The notes beneath the pieces are model-generated. The model saw only the letters and a list, made by a program, of their open reading frames with translations. It was not told where the DNA came from and did no database searches. A stretch of DNA of 64,000 nucleotides, from NCBI RefSeq assembly GCF_031085375.1, contig NZ_JAVCWF010000001.1:434001-498000 (forward strand), in the 5' to 3' direction. Shown here in pieces: positions 55,081 to 64,000 of the stretch (the first letter of the stretch is position 1; every line of letters begins with the position of its first letter). A program made the position numbers and the translations under genes. This stretch comes from Lactiplantibacillus brownii (GTDB lineage Bacteria > Bacillota > Bacilli > Lactobacillales > Lactobacillaceae).

Positions 55081-56067
55081 GTGAAGCAGGCACAACGGTT
55101 ACCTTTAGGGCTGATAGTGATCATGCTGATGAGCGTGATGGCTTTATCAGGTTGTGCGAAATTCACTGGCGGGTCTGTTGATAGCAACTCCGCTTCGACG
55201 ACCACCAGTAGTACTGCGACGGTTTTGACTAAAGCCGATCAACAAATTTCGCATTCAAAGATTGCTGCCGCTCGGGAGACCTTAGCGGCAGTCAAAAACC
55301 CGAATGCTAGTGTCCAAAATTTAGCAACGGGTTTGAAACATTATCAAGAAGCAGCTGAAGCATTAAATAATAATCAGCTTAGCTTGGCAAAGCCGTATTT
55401 TAATACGCTTGAAAATTATCAAGGGACGACGGATGCTAGTTTCGTCAAAGCCCGTTCGACCTTGCAACATCAATATCAACAAGTCAAGTTAGCCAATAGT
55501 TATTATAATACGGCGCGTGATGATTTAAGTGTCCATGAATTGTCCGCAGCTAAAACCAGTATTGATAAGTTAGATCAAATTGATCCGGTTCATCCAGTCA
55601 TCAAGCAACTTCAAAAGAAGACTTTGGCGATGAAACAAGCAATCATGAACTATGAAGCGTCACAGTCCACGAGTTCTGGTAGCGACAGCTCGACGGTGGT
55701 TGCCTCAGCAACGAGTAGTCATGATGAAGTTGCGGTGACAAGTTCAACGAGCACCAGTAGTCATTCAACTAGCAGTGAGAGTAGTGCGAGTGGTACCGAG
55801 ACGAGTTCGGCGACGAGTTCAACTAGCAGTAGTCATGCGATGACTACCCAAGATGTGCTGGATGCTTTTCAAACTGCAGCTGGCGGTCATTTTACTAAAA
55901 CGGACCAGTTTAATATCATTAAACAGACGAAAGATTATTATCAAATTGATGTTTTACATGATAGTGATCCGGCTGAAACAGATACCAATTTGACGGATGT
56001 TTACCGGTATTATCCGAACAGTGGTAAAGTGACGAAGCAAAATACCGTTAATGGTGAATTTAAATAA
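55081..56067 (+). CDS. Lipoprotein with Ser/Thr-rich linker
   Basis: 328 residues. Signal peptide and lipobox ALSGC (Cys about residue 25). Residues 45-195 are helical, with Lys/Gln-rich repeats like a TPR-type or coiled domain. Residues 196-255 are Ser/Thr-rich. A C-terminal domain of about 70 residues (DVLDAFQTAAGGHFTKTDQF shortened, DVYRYYPNSGKV) recalls DUF4767-type lactobacillus lipoproteins. GGAGGG lies before the GTG start. Function unknown; anchored outside the membrane. Confidence 0.8.
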   Translation: MKQAQRLPLGLIVIMLMSVMALSGCAKFTGGSVDSNSASTTTSSTATVLTKADQQISHSKIAAARETLAAVKNPNASVQNLATGLKHYQEAAEALNNNQLSLAKPYFNTLENYQGTTDASFVKARSTLQHQYQQVKLANSYYNTARDDLSVHELSAAKTSIDKLDQIDPVHPVIKQLQKKTLAMKQAIMNYEASQSTSSGSDSSTVVASATSSHDEVAVTSSTSTSSHSTSSESSASGTETSSATSSTSSSHAMTTQDVLDAFQTAAGGHFTKTDQFNIIKQTKDYYQIDVLHDSDPAETDTNLTDVYRYYPNSGKVTKQNTVNGEFK

Positions 56068-56075
56068 GGATTAGG

Positions 56076-56107
56076 ACACAATCGCGGTTTGGCGGTTGTG
56101 TTTTTTT
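56076..56107 (+). terminator. Lipoprotein gene terminator
   Basis: ACACAATCGC pairs with GCGGTTGTGT, followed by seven Ts. Confidence 0.88.
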
Positions 56108-56128
56108 GGCCAGTAAACTATCAGTGCG

Positions 56129-56177
56129 AAAAAGCCAACCAATTTTGAGGGTTATTCTCAAAATTGGTTGGCTTTTA
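56129..56177. terminator. Terminator of the HAD gene (works both ways)
   Basis: AAAAAGCCAACCAATTTTGAG pairs with its exact complement across a 7-base loop; the A tract gives Ts on the minus strand. Confidence 0.88.
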
Positions 56178-56207
56178 TTGTGGCAACGTTATGGCTGCTT
56201 AGATCGA

Positions 56208-57017
56208 CTAAGCGAGTGCCCAAGTCTTAATGGCGTGTGCAACGCCGTCTTCAACATTGGTTTTGGTTTCGTATTTTGCCGCTGTTTTAACGTCGTTGAT
56301 GGCATTACCCATGGCGACACTATTAGTGGCGTAGTTGATCATACTGAGGTCGTTGCCTTGATCACCAATTGCCATCACTTCATCGGGGGTTAAGTTTAAG
56401 CGTTCTGCTAAAACTTTTAACGTCCGTCCCTTGCTGGCAGCTTTGTTCATTAATTCCAAGAAAAATGGTTCTGATTGCACAATGTAGTACCGGTCATGGA
56501 ATTCGGCGGGGACTTTGTCAATTGCTGGCCCCAAAATACTAGGGGTGTCAATAAACATACATTTAACGATTGGTAAATCGGCCCGCATTTGATTAGGACT
56601 CCGATAACGAATTGGCATGCGGACAAGATTGCTTTCGCCAACAGTATAAGGGCTGATATCGGCATTTGCGGTATAAATGTGATCTTCGCTTTCAACGTGG
56701 CAATGGACGCCAAGCTTGCGACTTAGCGCTTCAATGTCGATGTAATCGTTGTGCGTGAGCGTTAGGCTAGTGATGACCCGCCCTTCGACGGTTTGCGCCA
56801 TGGCGCCGTTAAAGGTAATCACGTATTCATCATCACCGGTGAGGCCGAGTTCTTTGATGAACGGCGTCACGCCGCTGAGTGGTCGGCCGGTACACAGGAC
56901 AACTTTGATGCCTTGCGCTTGTGCGGCGTGTACCGCTGCAATCGTTGCCGGGTTGAGTTCACTGTGTTCGTTGAGTAGGGTGCCATCCATGTCGATGGCA
57001 ATGAGCTTGATTGACAT
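56208..57017 (-). CDS. HAD-superfamily sugar phosphatase, YidA-like
   Basis: 269 residues. DMDGTLLNE catalytic start, VLCTGRPLSGV, a Lys in the NKAASKGRTLKVL segment and AIGDQGNDLSMI. It is a paralogue of the gene at 11332. Substrate is a sugar phosphate by family. GGAGGAATTTTA lies before the ATG. It follows the ywfO homologue by 21 bases and is probably read with it and lipL. Confidence 0.88.
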   Translation of the reverse strand: MSIKLIAIDMDGTLLNEHSELNPATIAAVHAAQAQGIKVVLCTGRPLSGVTPFIKELGLTGDDEYVITFNGAMAQTVEGRVITSLTLTHNDYIDIEALSRKLGVHCHVESEDHIYTANADISPYTVGESNLVRMPIRYRSPNQMRADLPIVKCMFIDTPSILGPAIDKVPAEFHDRYYIVQSEPFFLELMNKAASKGRTLKVLAERLNLTPDEVMAIGDQGNDLSMINYATNSVAMGNAINDVKTAAKYETKTNVEDGVAHAIKTWALA

Positions 57018-57038
57018 TAAAATTCCTCCAAATAAAAA

Positions 57039-58385
57039 TTAAACAATTAACCGATCATTTTGAATGTGCTTTTGAAAAGCTTCGTAAATTGGGTCAAAGA
57101 GATCCACTTCGGCATTGCGACTGAGCATCTCTTTTGGGAAGAAGAAACGTTGGTCGCCAGAGACTTTGCCGGTAATCGCCCGAACGAGGTCACTGACAGT
57201 AGATAATTCCACCAGGGAGCCATCTTCTTGCATCAGTTCGATCTGTGTCCGGGGTTTTTTCATCTTCGGATCATAGGCATCGTAGGGTAAATCATAACTA
57301 TCGTTGATTGCCGTGTAGTAGTGGCTGTTGAAGCCAGCCCGTTCAATCAGTTGTTGCAGATCAGGCACGAGGTCCTTTGTTTGGTCATCAATGCGGGCTG
57401 ATTTAAGCGGTCGCCGGTCCAAAAAGCGAGTAGCGAGATCAGCTAAAATCTTATCCTTACTATCACGCCAATGATTAAAGTAAGTGTTCAAGACACCATC
57501 ATCTAAGCGTAAGTAGTCTTGTAACGTGAAGTCGTTATTGAAAAATGGCAGCAACATGTGGGGCGTCGCTTCGGCGTCAACGTCATGACTTTGATACAGA
57601 TCGTTGGCACGTTCCAATAAATGATCTAGGATAACTTCCATGGACCGAGAAACCGGATGGAAATAAACTTGCATGTACATTTGAAAACGGCTGACGATGT
57701 AGTCTTCAACGGCGTGCATGCCTTCCATGGCAAAGGTAATCCCTCCCTTGTAAGGCTTCATGACCCGTAAAATCCGGGTGAGATCAAAATTACCGTAGTT
57801 CGTCCCCGTAAAGTAAGAATCACGTAGTAAATAGTCCATCCGATCAGCGTCGATCTGGCTAGAGATCATCTGAACGACTTGTGGATTCGGATAAGTTTTC
57901 TGAATTACCGCGGCCACTTGGGTTGGAAACTCTGGTGAAACTTGGCGTAACACTTGGTTAACTTCGGTTTCAGGTGAAGTCAGAATCTTGACCGTCAAAG
58001 CCTCGTGATCCGTATGGAAAATATGTTCGAAAGTATGTGAATAAGGGCCGTGGCCAATATCGTGCAATAAGGCTGCACAGAGCGCAACGAGGCGTTCGTT
58101 ATCGTCCCAGCCGCCGTCGCCAGGCGTTTTAGTGGGATAGTTACGTTCGAAATTATCACAGATACGCCGGGTCACTTCGTAAACACCGAGGCAATGACCA
58201 AAACGTGAATGTTCAGCGCCATGAAAGGTCAACGAGGTGGTGCCTAACTGTTTAATGCGCCGTAGTCGTTGAAATTCGGAAGTATTGATTAAATCCAAAA
58301 TAATCTGGTGTTGAATATAGACGTAGTCATGAACCGGGTCGCGAAAGACCTTTTCCATGGGTAAAAGTTGATTACGATATGACAA
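57039..58385 (-). CDS. HD-domain phosphohydrolase (YwfO-like)
   Basis: 448 residues. FRDPVHDYVYI, EFQRLRRIKQLGTTSLTFHGAEHSRF (shortened in part) and LLHDIGHGPYSHTFEHIF hold the H...HD...D metal site of the dGTPase-like family. In Bacillus ywfO lies near ywfL (lipL), as here. The family hydrolyses nucleotides or related molecules; substrate uncertain. TTG at 58385 lies 7 bases after GGAGG; the annotated longer frame begins inside that site. Confidence 0.87.
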   Translation of the reverse strand: MSYRNQLLPMEKVFRDPVHDYVYIQHQIILDLINTSEFQRLRRIKQLGTTSLTFHGAEHSRFGHCLGVYEVTRRICDNFERNYPTKTPGDGGWDDNERLVALCAALLHDIGHGPYSHTFEHIFHTDHEALTVKILTSPETEVNQVLRQVSPEFPTQVAAVIQKTYPNPQVVQMISSQIDADRMDYLLRDSYFTGTNYGNFDLTRILRVMKPYKGGITFAMEGMHAVEDYIVSRFQMYMQVYFHPVSRSMEVILDHLLERANDLYQSHDVDAEATPHMLLPFFNNDFTLQDYLRLDDGVLNTYFNHWRDSKDKILADLATRFLDRRPLKSARIDDQTKDLVPDLQQLIERAGFNSHYYTAINDSYDLPYDAYDPKMKKPRTQIELMQEDGSLVELSTVSDLVRAITGKVSGDQRFFFPKEMLSRNAEVDLFDPIYEAFQKHIQNDRLIV

Positions 58386-58403
58386 ATAAATTCCTCCGTT
58401 CAA

Positions 58404-59216
58404 TCAGTGAGTTGTCAGGCGTGCCTGGCGTCGTTGCATTTGGCGATAAGCGGCAGCTAAGTGAGCTTGGAACTCAGGTTCTTCAATTAATTTAGGTAAG
58501 ACTTGTTGGTCAAGGGTTCCGTGCTGAGTGAGCACGTGATTAAAGCGTGCAATTGCGGTGTCGACCGTTAACACCGCCCCTAACTGATCTGCCACAGTTG
58601 TCATGACAGCGGGATCAACTTTTGGAAAGCGGTCATCCGTTTGTCCGGCTAAACTGGTTTGATAAAAATGACGAATCAGTTGGCTGCGCTGATCTTGATT
58701 GCCGTTAATACTAATGTATAACATGATCACGAGGGCCGATTCTGTTCGACGTTGCGACATGCCAGCGATTTTTTGACCATTGAGGCTCAAATCATAATCG
58801 CCGGGGCAATAAGACTGGCTGATTTCGCCAGTCGTCAGATTCAAATTGGGCCAGACCGCTTGAACGTAGTCGGCCATCAATTGGTAAGCGGCGGTAATCG
58901 AATAGTCGCTGCGATGGGCAGGCAAGAATAGGGAAACGTTGAGTACGCCTAAATCGGCCACTACGGCGAGGCCGCCAGAATTTCGTAGTAGTGTTTGGTA
59001 ACCAGCTTGCTTTAATTGGGCTAAACCGGCGTCCAGTTGTGGTAACTTCTGGTCTAGTAGGCCTAAAATTACGGTCTGTGGGAGTTGCCAATAGTGGACG
59101 ATTGCTTGTTGGCGTTCACTCGTTAGCCATAGCAAAGCATTCATGTAGGCGAAACTGTCGAGCATCTCTTCGGGTTGATAATGTTGTGTTAAGGTTGCAA
59201 TGGTTGTTTGCGTCAA
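58404..59216 (-). CDS. lipL: Octanoyl-[GcvH]:protein N-octanoyltransferase
   Basis: 270 residues, BPL/LplA/LipB fold. RNSGGLAVVADLGVLNVSL and CPGDYDLSLNGQKIAGMSQRR match LipL, with the catalytic Cys in SYCPGDYD. LipL moves an octanoyl or lipoyl group between carrier proteins such as GcvH and the E2 subunits, by amidotransfer. The alternative, LplA-type ligase, is less likely as the Cys is present. The TTG start follows GAGGTG. It heads the leftward lipL-ywfO-HAD unit. Confidence 0.85.
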   Translation of the reverse strand: MTQTTIATLTQHYQPEEMLDSFAYMNALLWLTSERQQAIVHYWQLPQTVILGLLDQKLPQLDAGLAQLKQAGYQTLLRNSGGLAVVADLGVLNVSLFLPAHRSDYSITAAYQLMADYVQAVWPNLNLTTGEISQSYCPGDYDLSLNGQKIAGMSQRRTESALVIMLYISINGNQDQRSQLIRHFYQTSLAGQTDDRFPKVDPAVMTTVADQLGAVLTVDTAIARFNHVLTQHGTLDQQVLPKLIEEPEFQAHLAAAYRQMQRRQARLTTH

Positions 59217-59467
59217 ATTTGGATCACCTCATCATCTATCGGTTTCATCAATTAATTATACCCGAAATCGCTAACCGTCACAGCTAAATTGCCGGGTTAG
59301 GTGGATTTTTAGGCATTTTTAGCGAGATGGCTTATAATTAATGACGAGATAACATAGGAACACTGGCGAAGACCGTTGACAGGTTGATATCCGCTGGACT
59401 GTCGAGTCGTTAAACGGTAATGGACCCATGACCTATGTAATGATGGACAAAGTAGGAGGACCAGATT

Positions 59468-59908
59468 ATGGATGATTTAACAACGGGCGTACCAGTGGCC
59501 ATTCATTTGGAAACGCAAGCGACTCAAGATGGTGATACCGCTAATTATGCGTTGGATGTCGATGGTCAACTCGTTCAAATGGGCGATGCTTTTTATTTAC
59601 GTTACAAAGAAGTCAGTGATGCCACGACGGAACCGATTCCGGTGACCATTAAATTGGCTGCAAATGGCGATGTTGTTTTGACACGTAGCGCTGAGAATCG
59701 GTTGCGACTGCATTTTTCGAATGGCAAACGAATCCAAGCACGCTATCGGACGCCGATGGGGGTGCTACCTGTCGAAACAGTCACACCAATGTTACAGGTG
59801 CGTTTACGGGAACGCCCATTTTCCGGAGCAGTCAATATTGACTACGAATTATACGCTGGCGAACAGCTTATCGGTCAATACAAGCTACGATTGCAATTCA
59901 CGGCTTAA
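59468..59908 (+). CDS. ywiB: DUF1934 protein (YwiB-like)
   Basis: 146 residues, a small beta-barrel. PVAIHLETQATQDGD, FYLRYKEV, NRLRLHFSNGKRIQARYRTP (shortened) and INIDYELYAGEQLIGQYKLRL-type end (here VNIDYELYAGEQ) match YwiB. Function unknown. AGGAGG lies before the ATG. It is next to rpoE, as in many Bacillota, and may be co-transcribed with it. Confidence 0.85.
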   Translation: MDDLTTGVPVAIHLETQATQDGDTANYALDVDGQLVQMGDAFYLRYKEVSDATTEPIPVTIKLAANGDVVLTRSAENRLRLHFSNGKRIQARYRTPMGVLPVETVTPMLQVRLRERPFSGAVNIDYELYAGEQLIGQYKLRLQFTA

Positions 59909-59952
59909 TTTGTTATTATGTACTGTAAACTGTGGAAAGGACGTGCACCAGT

Positions 59953-60570
59953 TTGGAACTAAAACAATTTGATGGACAGAAAAAGTCCGAATTATCTTTA
60001 ATCGAGGTTGCGCATGCTATTTTGGCGCAACACGGCGATGCCATGGGCTTTGCCGACATTACCAACGCTGTACAGACTTATTTGGGTAAAAGCGACGAAG
60101 AAATTCGGGAGCGTTTATCACAATTTTATACCGATTTAAATATCGATGGTAGTTTCATTTCGCTCGGTGACAATATGTGGGGCCTGCGTGCATGGTACCC
60201 ATTTGAATCCATTGACGAAGCTGTAATTCATACCGATGATGAAGAGGATGAAGATCGGCCTAAGCGTAAAAAGCGCAAGAAGGTTAACGCCTTCTTAGCT
60301 GACGCCGGCGATGATGATGATGTCATTGATTACGATGATGATGATCCTGAAGACGACGATAATTATGAAGATGACGACGACAATTCCGATGACGACGATG
60401 ATGACGATTCAGAAAGCAGTAGTAAGTATGATGAATTATCCGGCGTTGATGACTCGGATGATGACGCCGCGGACGAAACTTTACCAGATGGCATCGAAGG
60501 TCAATTGTCTGAATTAAATGATGACGATGATGACGACTACGATGATGACGATAGCGACGATAACAAGTAA
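59953..60570 (+). CDS. rpoE: RNA polymerase delta subunit
   Basis: 205 residues. N-terminal winged domain (SELSLIEVAHAILAQHGDAM, then GDNMWGLRAWYP). The C-terminal half is very rich in Asp and Glu and disordered. Delta lowers non-specific binding of RNA polymerase and helps recycling, and so acts with HelD (gene at 18309). The TTG at 59953 (ELKQFDGQKKSELS) is chosen; AAAGGA lies 11 bases upstream. Longer frame from 59932 lacks a site. Confidence 0.93.
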   Translation: MELKQFDGQKKSELSLIEVAHAILAQHGDAMGFADITNAVQTYLGKSDEEIRERLSQFYTDLNIDGSFISLGDNMWGLRAWYPFESIDEAVIHTDDEEDEDRPKRKKRKKVNAFLADAGDDDDVIDYDDDDPEDDDNYEDDDDNSDDDDDDDSESSSKYDELSGVDDSDDDAADETLPDGIEGQLSELNDDDDDDYDDDDSDDNK

Positions 60571-60589
60571 TCAACGTTTGTGATTTAAC

Positions 60590-60618
60590 TTGACGAATGC
60601 TGAATGGACTTGTATTAT
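60590..60618 (+). promoter_or_regulatory. pyrG promoter
   Basis: TTGACG (60590-60595) and TATTAT (60613-60618), 17-base spacing. It would start at GGGC (60626). Confidence 0.8.
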
Positions 60619-60625
60619 CTTTATT

Positions 60626-60705
60626 GGGCTCTCTGGTAGTAATACTAGAGACAAGCGAACGAAATCAAGCTCCCTATTCACTGAATAGGGAGTTTTCTTT
60701 ATTTT
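60626..60705 (+). promoter_or_regulatory. pyrG attenuator leader (CTP-sensitive, reiterative-G type)
   Basis: The transcript starts GGGCTC. Downstream CTCCCTATTC (60670-60679) pairs with GAATAGGGAG (60683-60692), followed by TTTTCTTTATTTT. In Bacillus and Lactococcus, low CTP makes RNA polymerase add extra Gs at pppGGGC, and the poly-G pairs with the CUCCC arm, blocking termination. Start sequence, arm and spacing fit that model. Confidence 0.8.
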
Positions 60706-60711
60706 ATCTAA

Positions 60712-62355
<1,644 letters not shown>

Positions 62356-62372
62356 CGTTACAGTATGATTCG

Positions 62373-62410
62373 AAGAGCCTGGGATAATAATTCTCAGGTT
62401 CTTTTTTTTC
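62373..62410 (+). terminator. pyrG terminator
   Basis: AGAGCCTGGGA pairs with TCTCAGGTTCT, followed by eight Ts. Confidence 0.85.
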
Positions 62411-62595
62411 GGCAAAATAACGTCAAAAATTTGCAGTTTCTTAATGAAAGCGATTAAATGAGATAAGTTCTCGATTTTCTGGTTCGAAAAGATTACAGTT
62501 TCCTGATATTGGTTGTTTTTTTGCATGACATTCTTTATTATGGTTAATGATTGTATTGTACAGTGTGACACTTATTTAGCGAGGAAAGTTATGTT

Positions 62596-63873
62596 ATGAA
62601 AAAAATGATTATCCATGGCGGAAAAAGACTTTCTGGGGAATTAACGATCGGTGGCGCAAAAAATAGTACCGTCGCACTGATTCCTGCTGCGATTCTTGCA
62701 GACACTCCGGTCCGATTTGATACGGTTCCGCATATCTTAGACGTTCACAATTTAAAAATTATTCTGGAATCGATGAATGTCCATTCCACTTTTGAAAACG
62801 ATGTATTAACGATTGATCCAACTCAAATTATTGAATCCGAATTACCAAGTCACGCAATTAAAAGCCTGCGTGCATCTTATTACTTTATGGGGGCGTTACT
62901 CGGCCGTTTTAACCGAGCAACGGTAACCTTTCCTGGCGGGGACAATATTGGTCCGCGGCCGATTGACCAACACATTAAGGGATTTAAAGCCCTTGGTGCG
63001 AACGTGGTCGAAAAAAATGATTCTGTTTTTATCTCAACTGGAACAGAAGGCCTGCATGGCGCCCGGATCTTTTTAGATGTGGTTTCAGTTGGGGCAACCA
63101 TCAACATTATTTTGGCTGCCGTCAAAGCACACGGGACGACGACCATCGAGAATGCTGCCAAAGAACCAGAAATTATTGATTTAGCGACTTTTTTGAATAA
63201 CATGGGTGCCAAAGTACGTGGTGCCGGTACGGATGTGATCCGAATTGAAGGGGTCCAATCGTTACGGTCACGTGCAACGCACACCATTATTCCTGATCGA
63301 ATTGAAACGGGAACTTATTTGTCATTAGCTGCGGCGATTGGTGACGGGGTCTTACTCAAGAACGTCATTCCAGAACATATGGAATCCTTCACTGCGAAAA
63401 TGATTGAAATGGGCGTTGACTTGCAAATCAACGAAGATAGTATTTACGTGCCACGAGTCGGCGAATTAAGTCCAGTTCGGGTTAAAACGATGACCTATCC
63501 TGGGTTTGCAACCGACTTACAACAGCCTATTACGCCGTTATTATTACGTGCTAACGGAAATAGTGTCGTGATTGACACGATTTATCCACAACGAACGCAA
63601 CATATTGCCCAGTTACGCAAAATGGGGGCAGATATTCATGTCCAAGACAACTTAATTGTTGTGGGACATTCGGCCCATTTACAAGGCGCCCACGTTGAAG
63701 CGGGAGAAATCCGTTCGGGGGCAGCCTTGATGATTGCCGGTTTAACGGCCAGCGGGACTACTGTCATTTCCCGTGCAGATAATATCTTACGGGGGTATGA
63801 TCGCGTGATTGATAAGTTGCATACCTTGGGAGCCGATGTCGAGATTGCGGCGGATGAACAAGAGACCGTGTAA
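62596..63873 (+). CDS. murA: UDP-N-acetylglucosamine 1-carboxyvinyltransferase with Asp at the catalytic Cys
   Basis: 425 residues. GGAKNSTVALIPAAILAD start (Lys for phosphate), EVINVMLAA-type region (VSVGATINIILAAVKA), RIETGTYLSLAAAIG and FATDLQQPITPLL. It adds enolpyruvate to UDP-GlcNAc, the first committed step of peptidoglycan. The loop usually GGCxIGxRP reads GGDNIGPRP, with Asp at residue 116. Cys-to-Asp at this site is known to confer fosfomycin resistance while keeping activity. GAGGAAAG lies before the ATG. 63874-64000 shows no gene. Confidence 0.94.
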   Translation: MKKMIIHGGKRLSGELTIGGAKNSTVALIPAAILADTPVRFDTVPHILDVHNLKIILESMNVHSTFENDVLTIDPTQIIESELPSHAIKSLRASYYFMGALLGRFNRATVTFPGGDNIGPRPIDQHIKGFKALGANVVEKNDSVFISTGTEGLHGARIFLDVVSVGATINIILAAVKAHGTTTIENAAKEPEIIDLATFLNNMGAKVRGAGTDVIRIEGVQSLRSRATHTIIPDRIETGTYLSLAAAIGDGVLLKNVIPEHMESFTAKMIEMGVDLQINEDSIYVPRVGELSPVRVKTMTYPGFATDLQQPITPLLLRANGNSVVIDTIYPQRTQHIAQLRKMGADIHVQDNLIVVGHSAHLQGAHVEAGEIRSGAALMIAGLTASGTTVISRADNILRGYDRVIDKLHTLGADVEIAADEQETV

Positions 63874-64000
63874 AGCACAGCCACTGAATATGTTGCAGTG
63901 ATCCAATGAAAAACGTTAGGAAGTAGTCTATTGTTTTGTTGAAAGCTAGCCCGACAAACAGTGGCGCGTCACAACAATTAACTAGGTCGAAAGTACGATT

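Noticed and set aside
56106..56393. 95-residue plus-strand frame
   Set aside because: Overlaps two terminators and is antisense to the HAD gene.
60311..60574. Met- and His-rich frames in the delta subunit tail
   Set aside because: Frame shadows of the Asp/Glu repeat codons.

Overview
The window looks like chromosome of a lactic acid bacterium of the Lactiplantibacillus (Lactobacillus plantarum) group. Evidence: strong Shine-Dalgarno sites with frequent TTG and GTG starts; a wall anchor of the LPQTxE type, favoured by L. plantarum sortase; a degradative-type (class II) HMG-CoA reductase; fused choline/betaine transporter genes; and a Bacillota core gene order (metG-tatD-rnmV-ksgA-veg-ispE ... 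purR-glmU ... prs, and lipL/ywfO, ywiB-rpoE-pyrG-murA). There are no rRNA or tRNA genes, transposases, integrases, prophage genes or CRISPR arrays.

1-24 kb is accessory metabolism and surface functions. It holds a MurF-like Mur ligase cut by the window edge, a nucleoside hydrolase, a short-chain dehydrogenase, the choS-choQ transporter, a flavoprotein reductase, a leftward cluster with two broken genes (an AraC regulator with an in-frame stop and an MFS exporter with a frameshift), two HAD phosphatases, a cluster of DnaA-box-like sites, a CPA2 antiporter, a 1172-residue LPQTS surface adhesin with six repeats, a HelD-type helicase, a nitrilase-family amidase, and trpS behind a T-box.

24-30 kb is a tight rightward run: dus, then ppx, mvaA, an HExxH protein, a sirtuin lacking its second zinc cysteine pair, and a DUF72 protein. 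30-50 kb is the housekeeping backbone metG to prs, interrupted by two insertions. Between ispE and purR lie a hydrolase, a GT8 glycosyltransferase and a Zur-box-controlled zinc ABC transporter. Between glmU and prs lie a LysR gene, two flavin reductase genes (one a three-domain fusion) and a LysM cell-wall protein. 50-64 kb holds a 1075-residue fusion of a MurF-like ligase, a degenerate S11-like domain and a CapA domain, which is a paralogue of the cut gene at base 1. It continues with a DUF218 protein, a lipoprotein, a HAD phosphatase, ywfO and lipL homologues, ywiB, rpoE, pyrG with a nucleotide-sensing attenuator, and a murA whose catalytic Cys position is Asp.

The most unusual signal is a family of large structured intergenic repeats. 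Six share the motif GTGGCCACCACGTTCCAG or a near match; two more are a diverged subfamily with the same fold. They occur in both orientations, always between genes. Paired arms differ in sequence between copies while remaining complementary, which argues that the fold is conserved. I do not recognise it as a named family.
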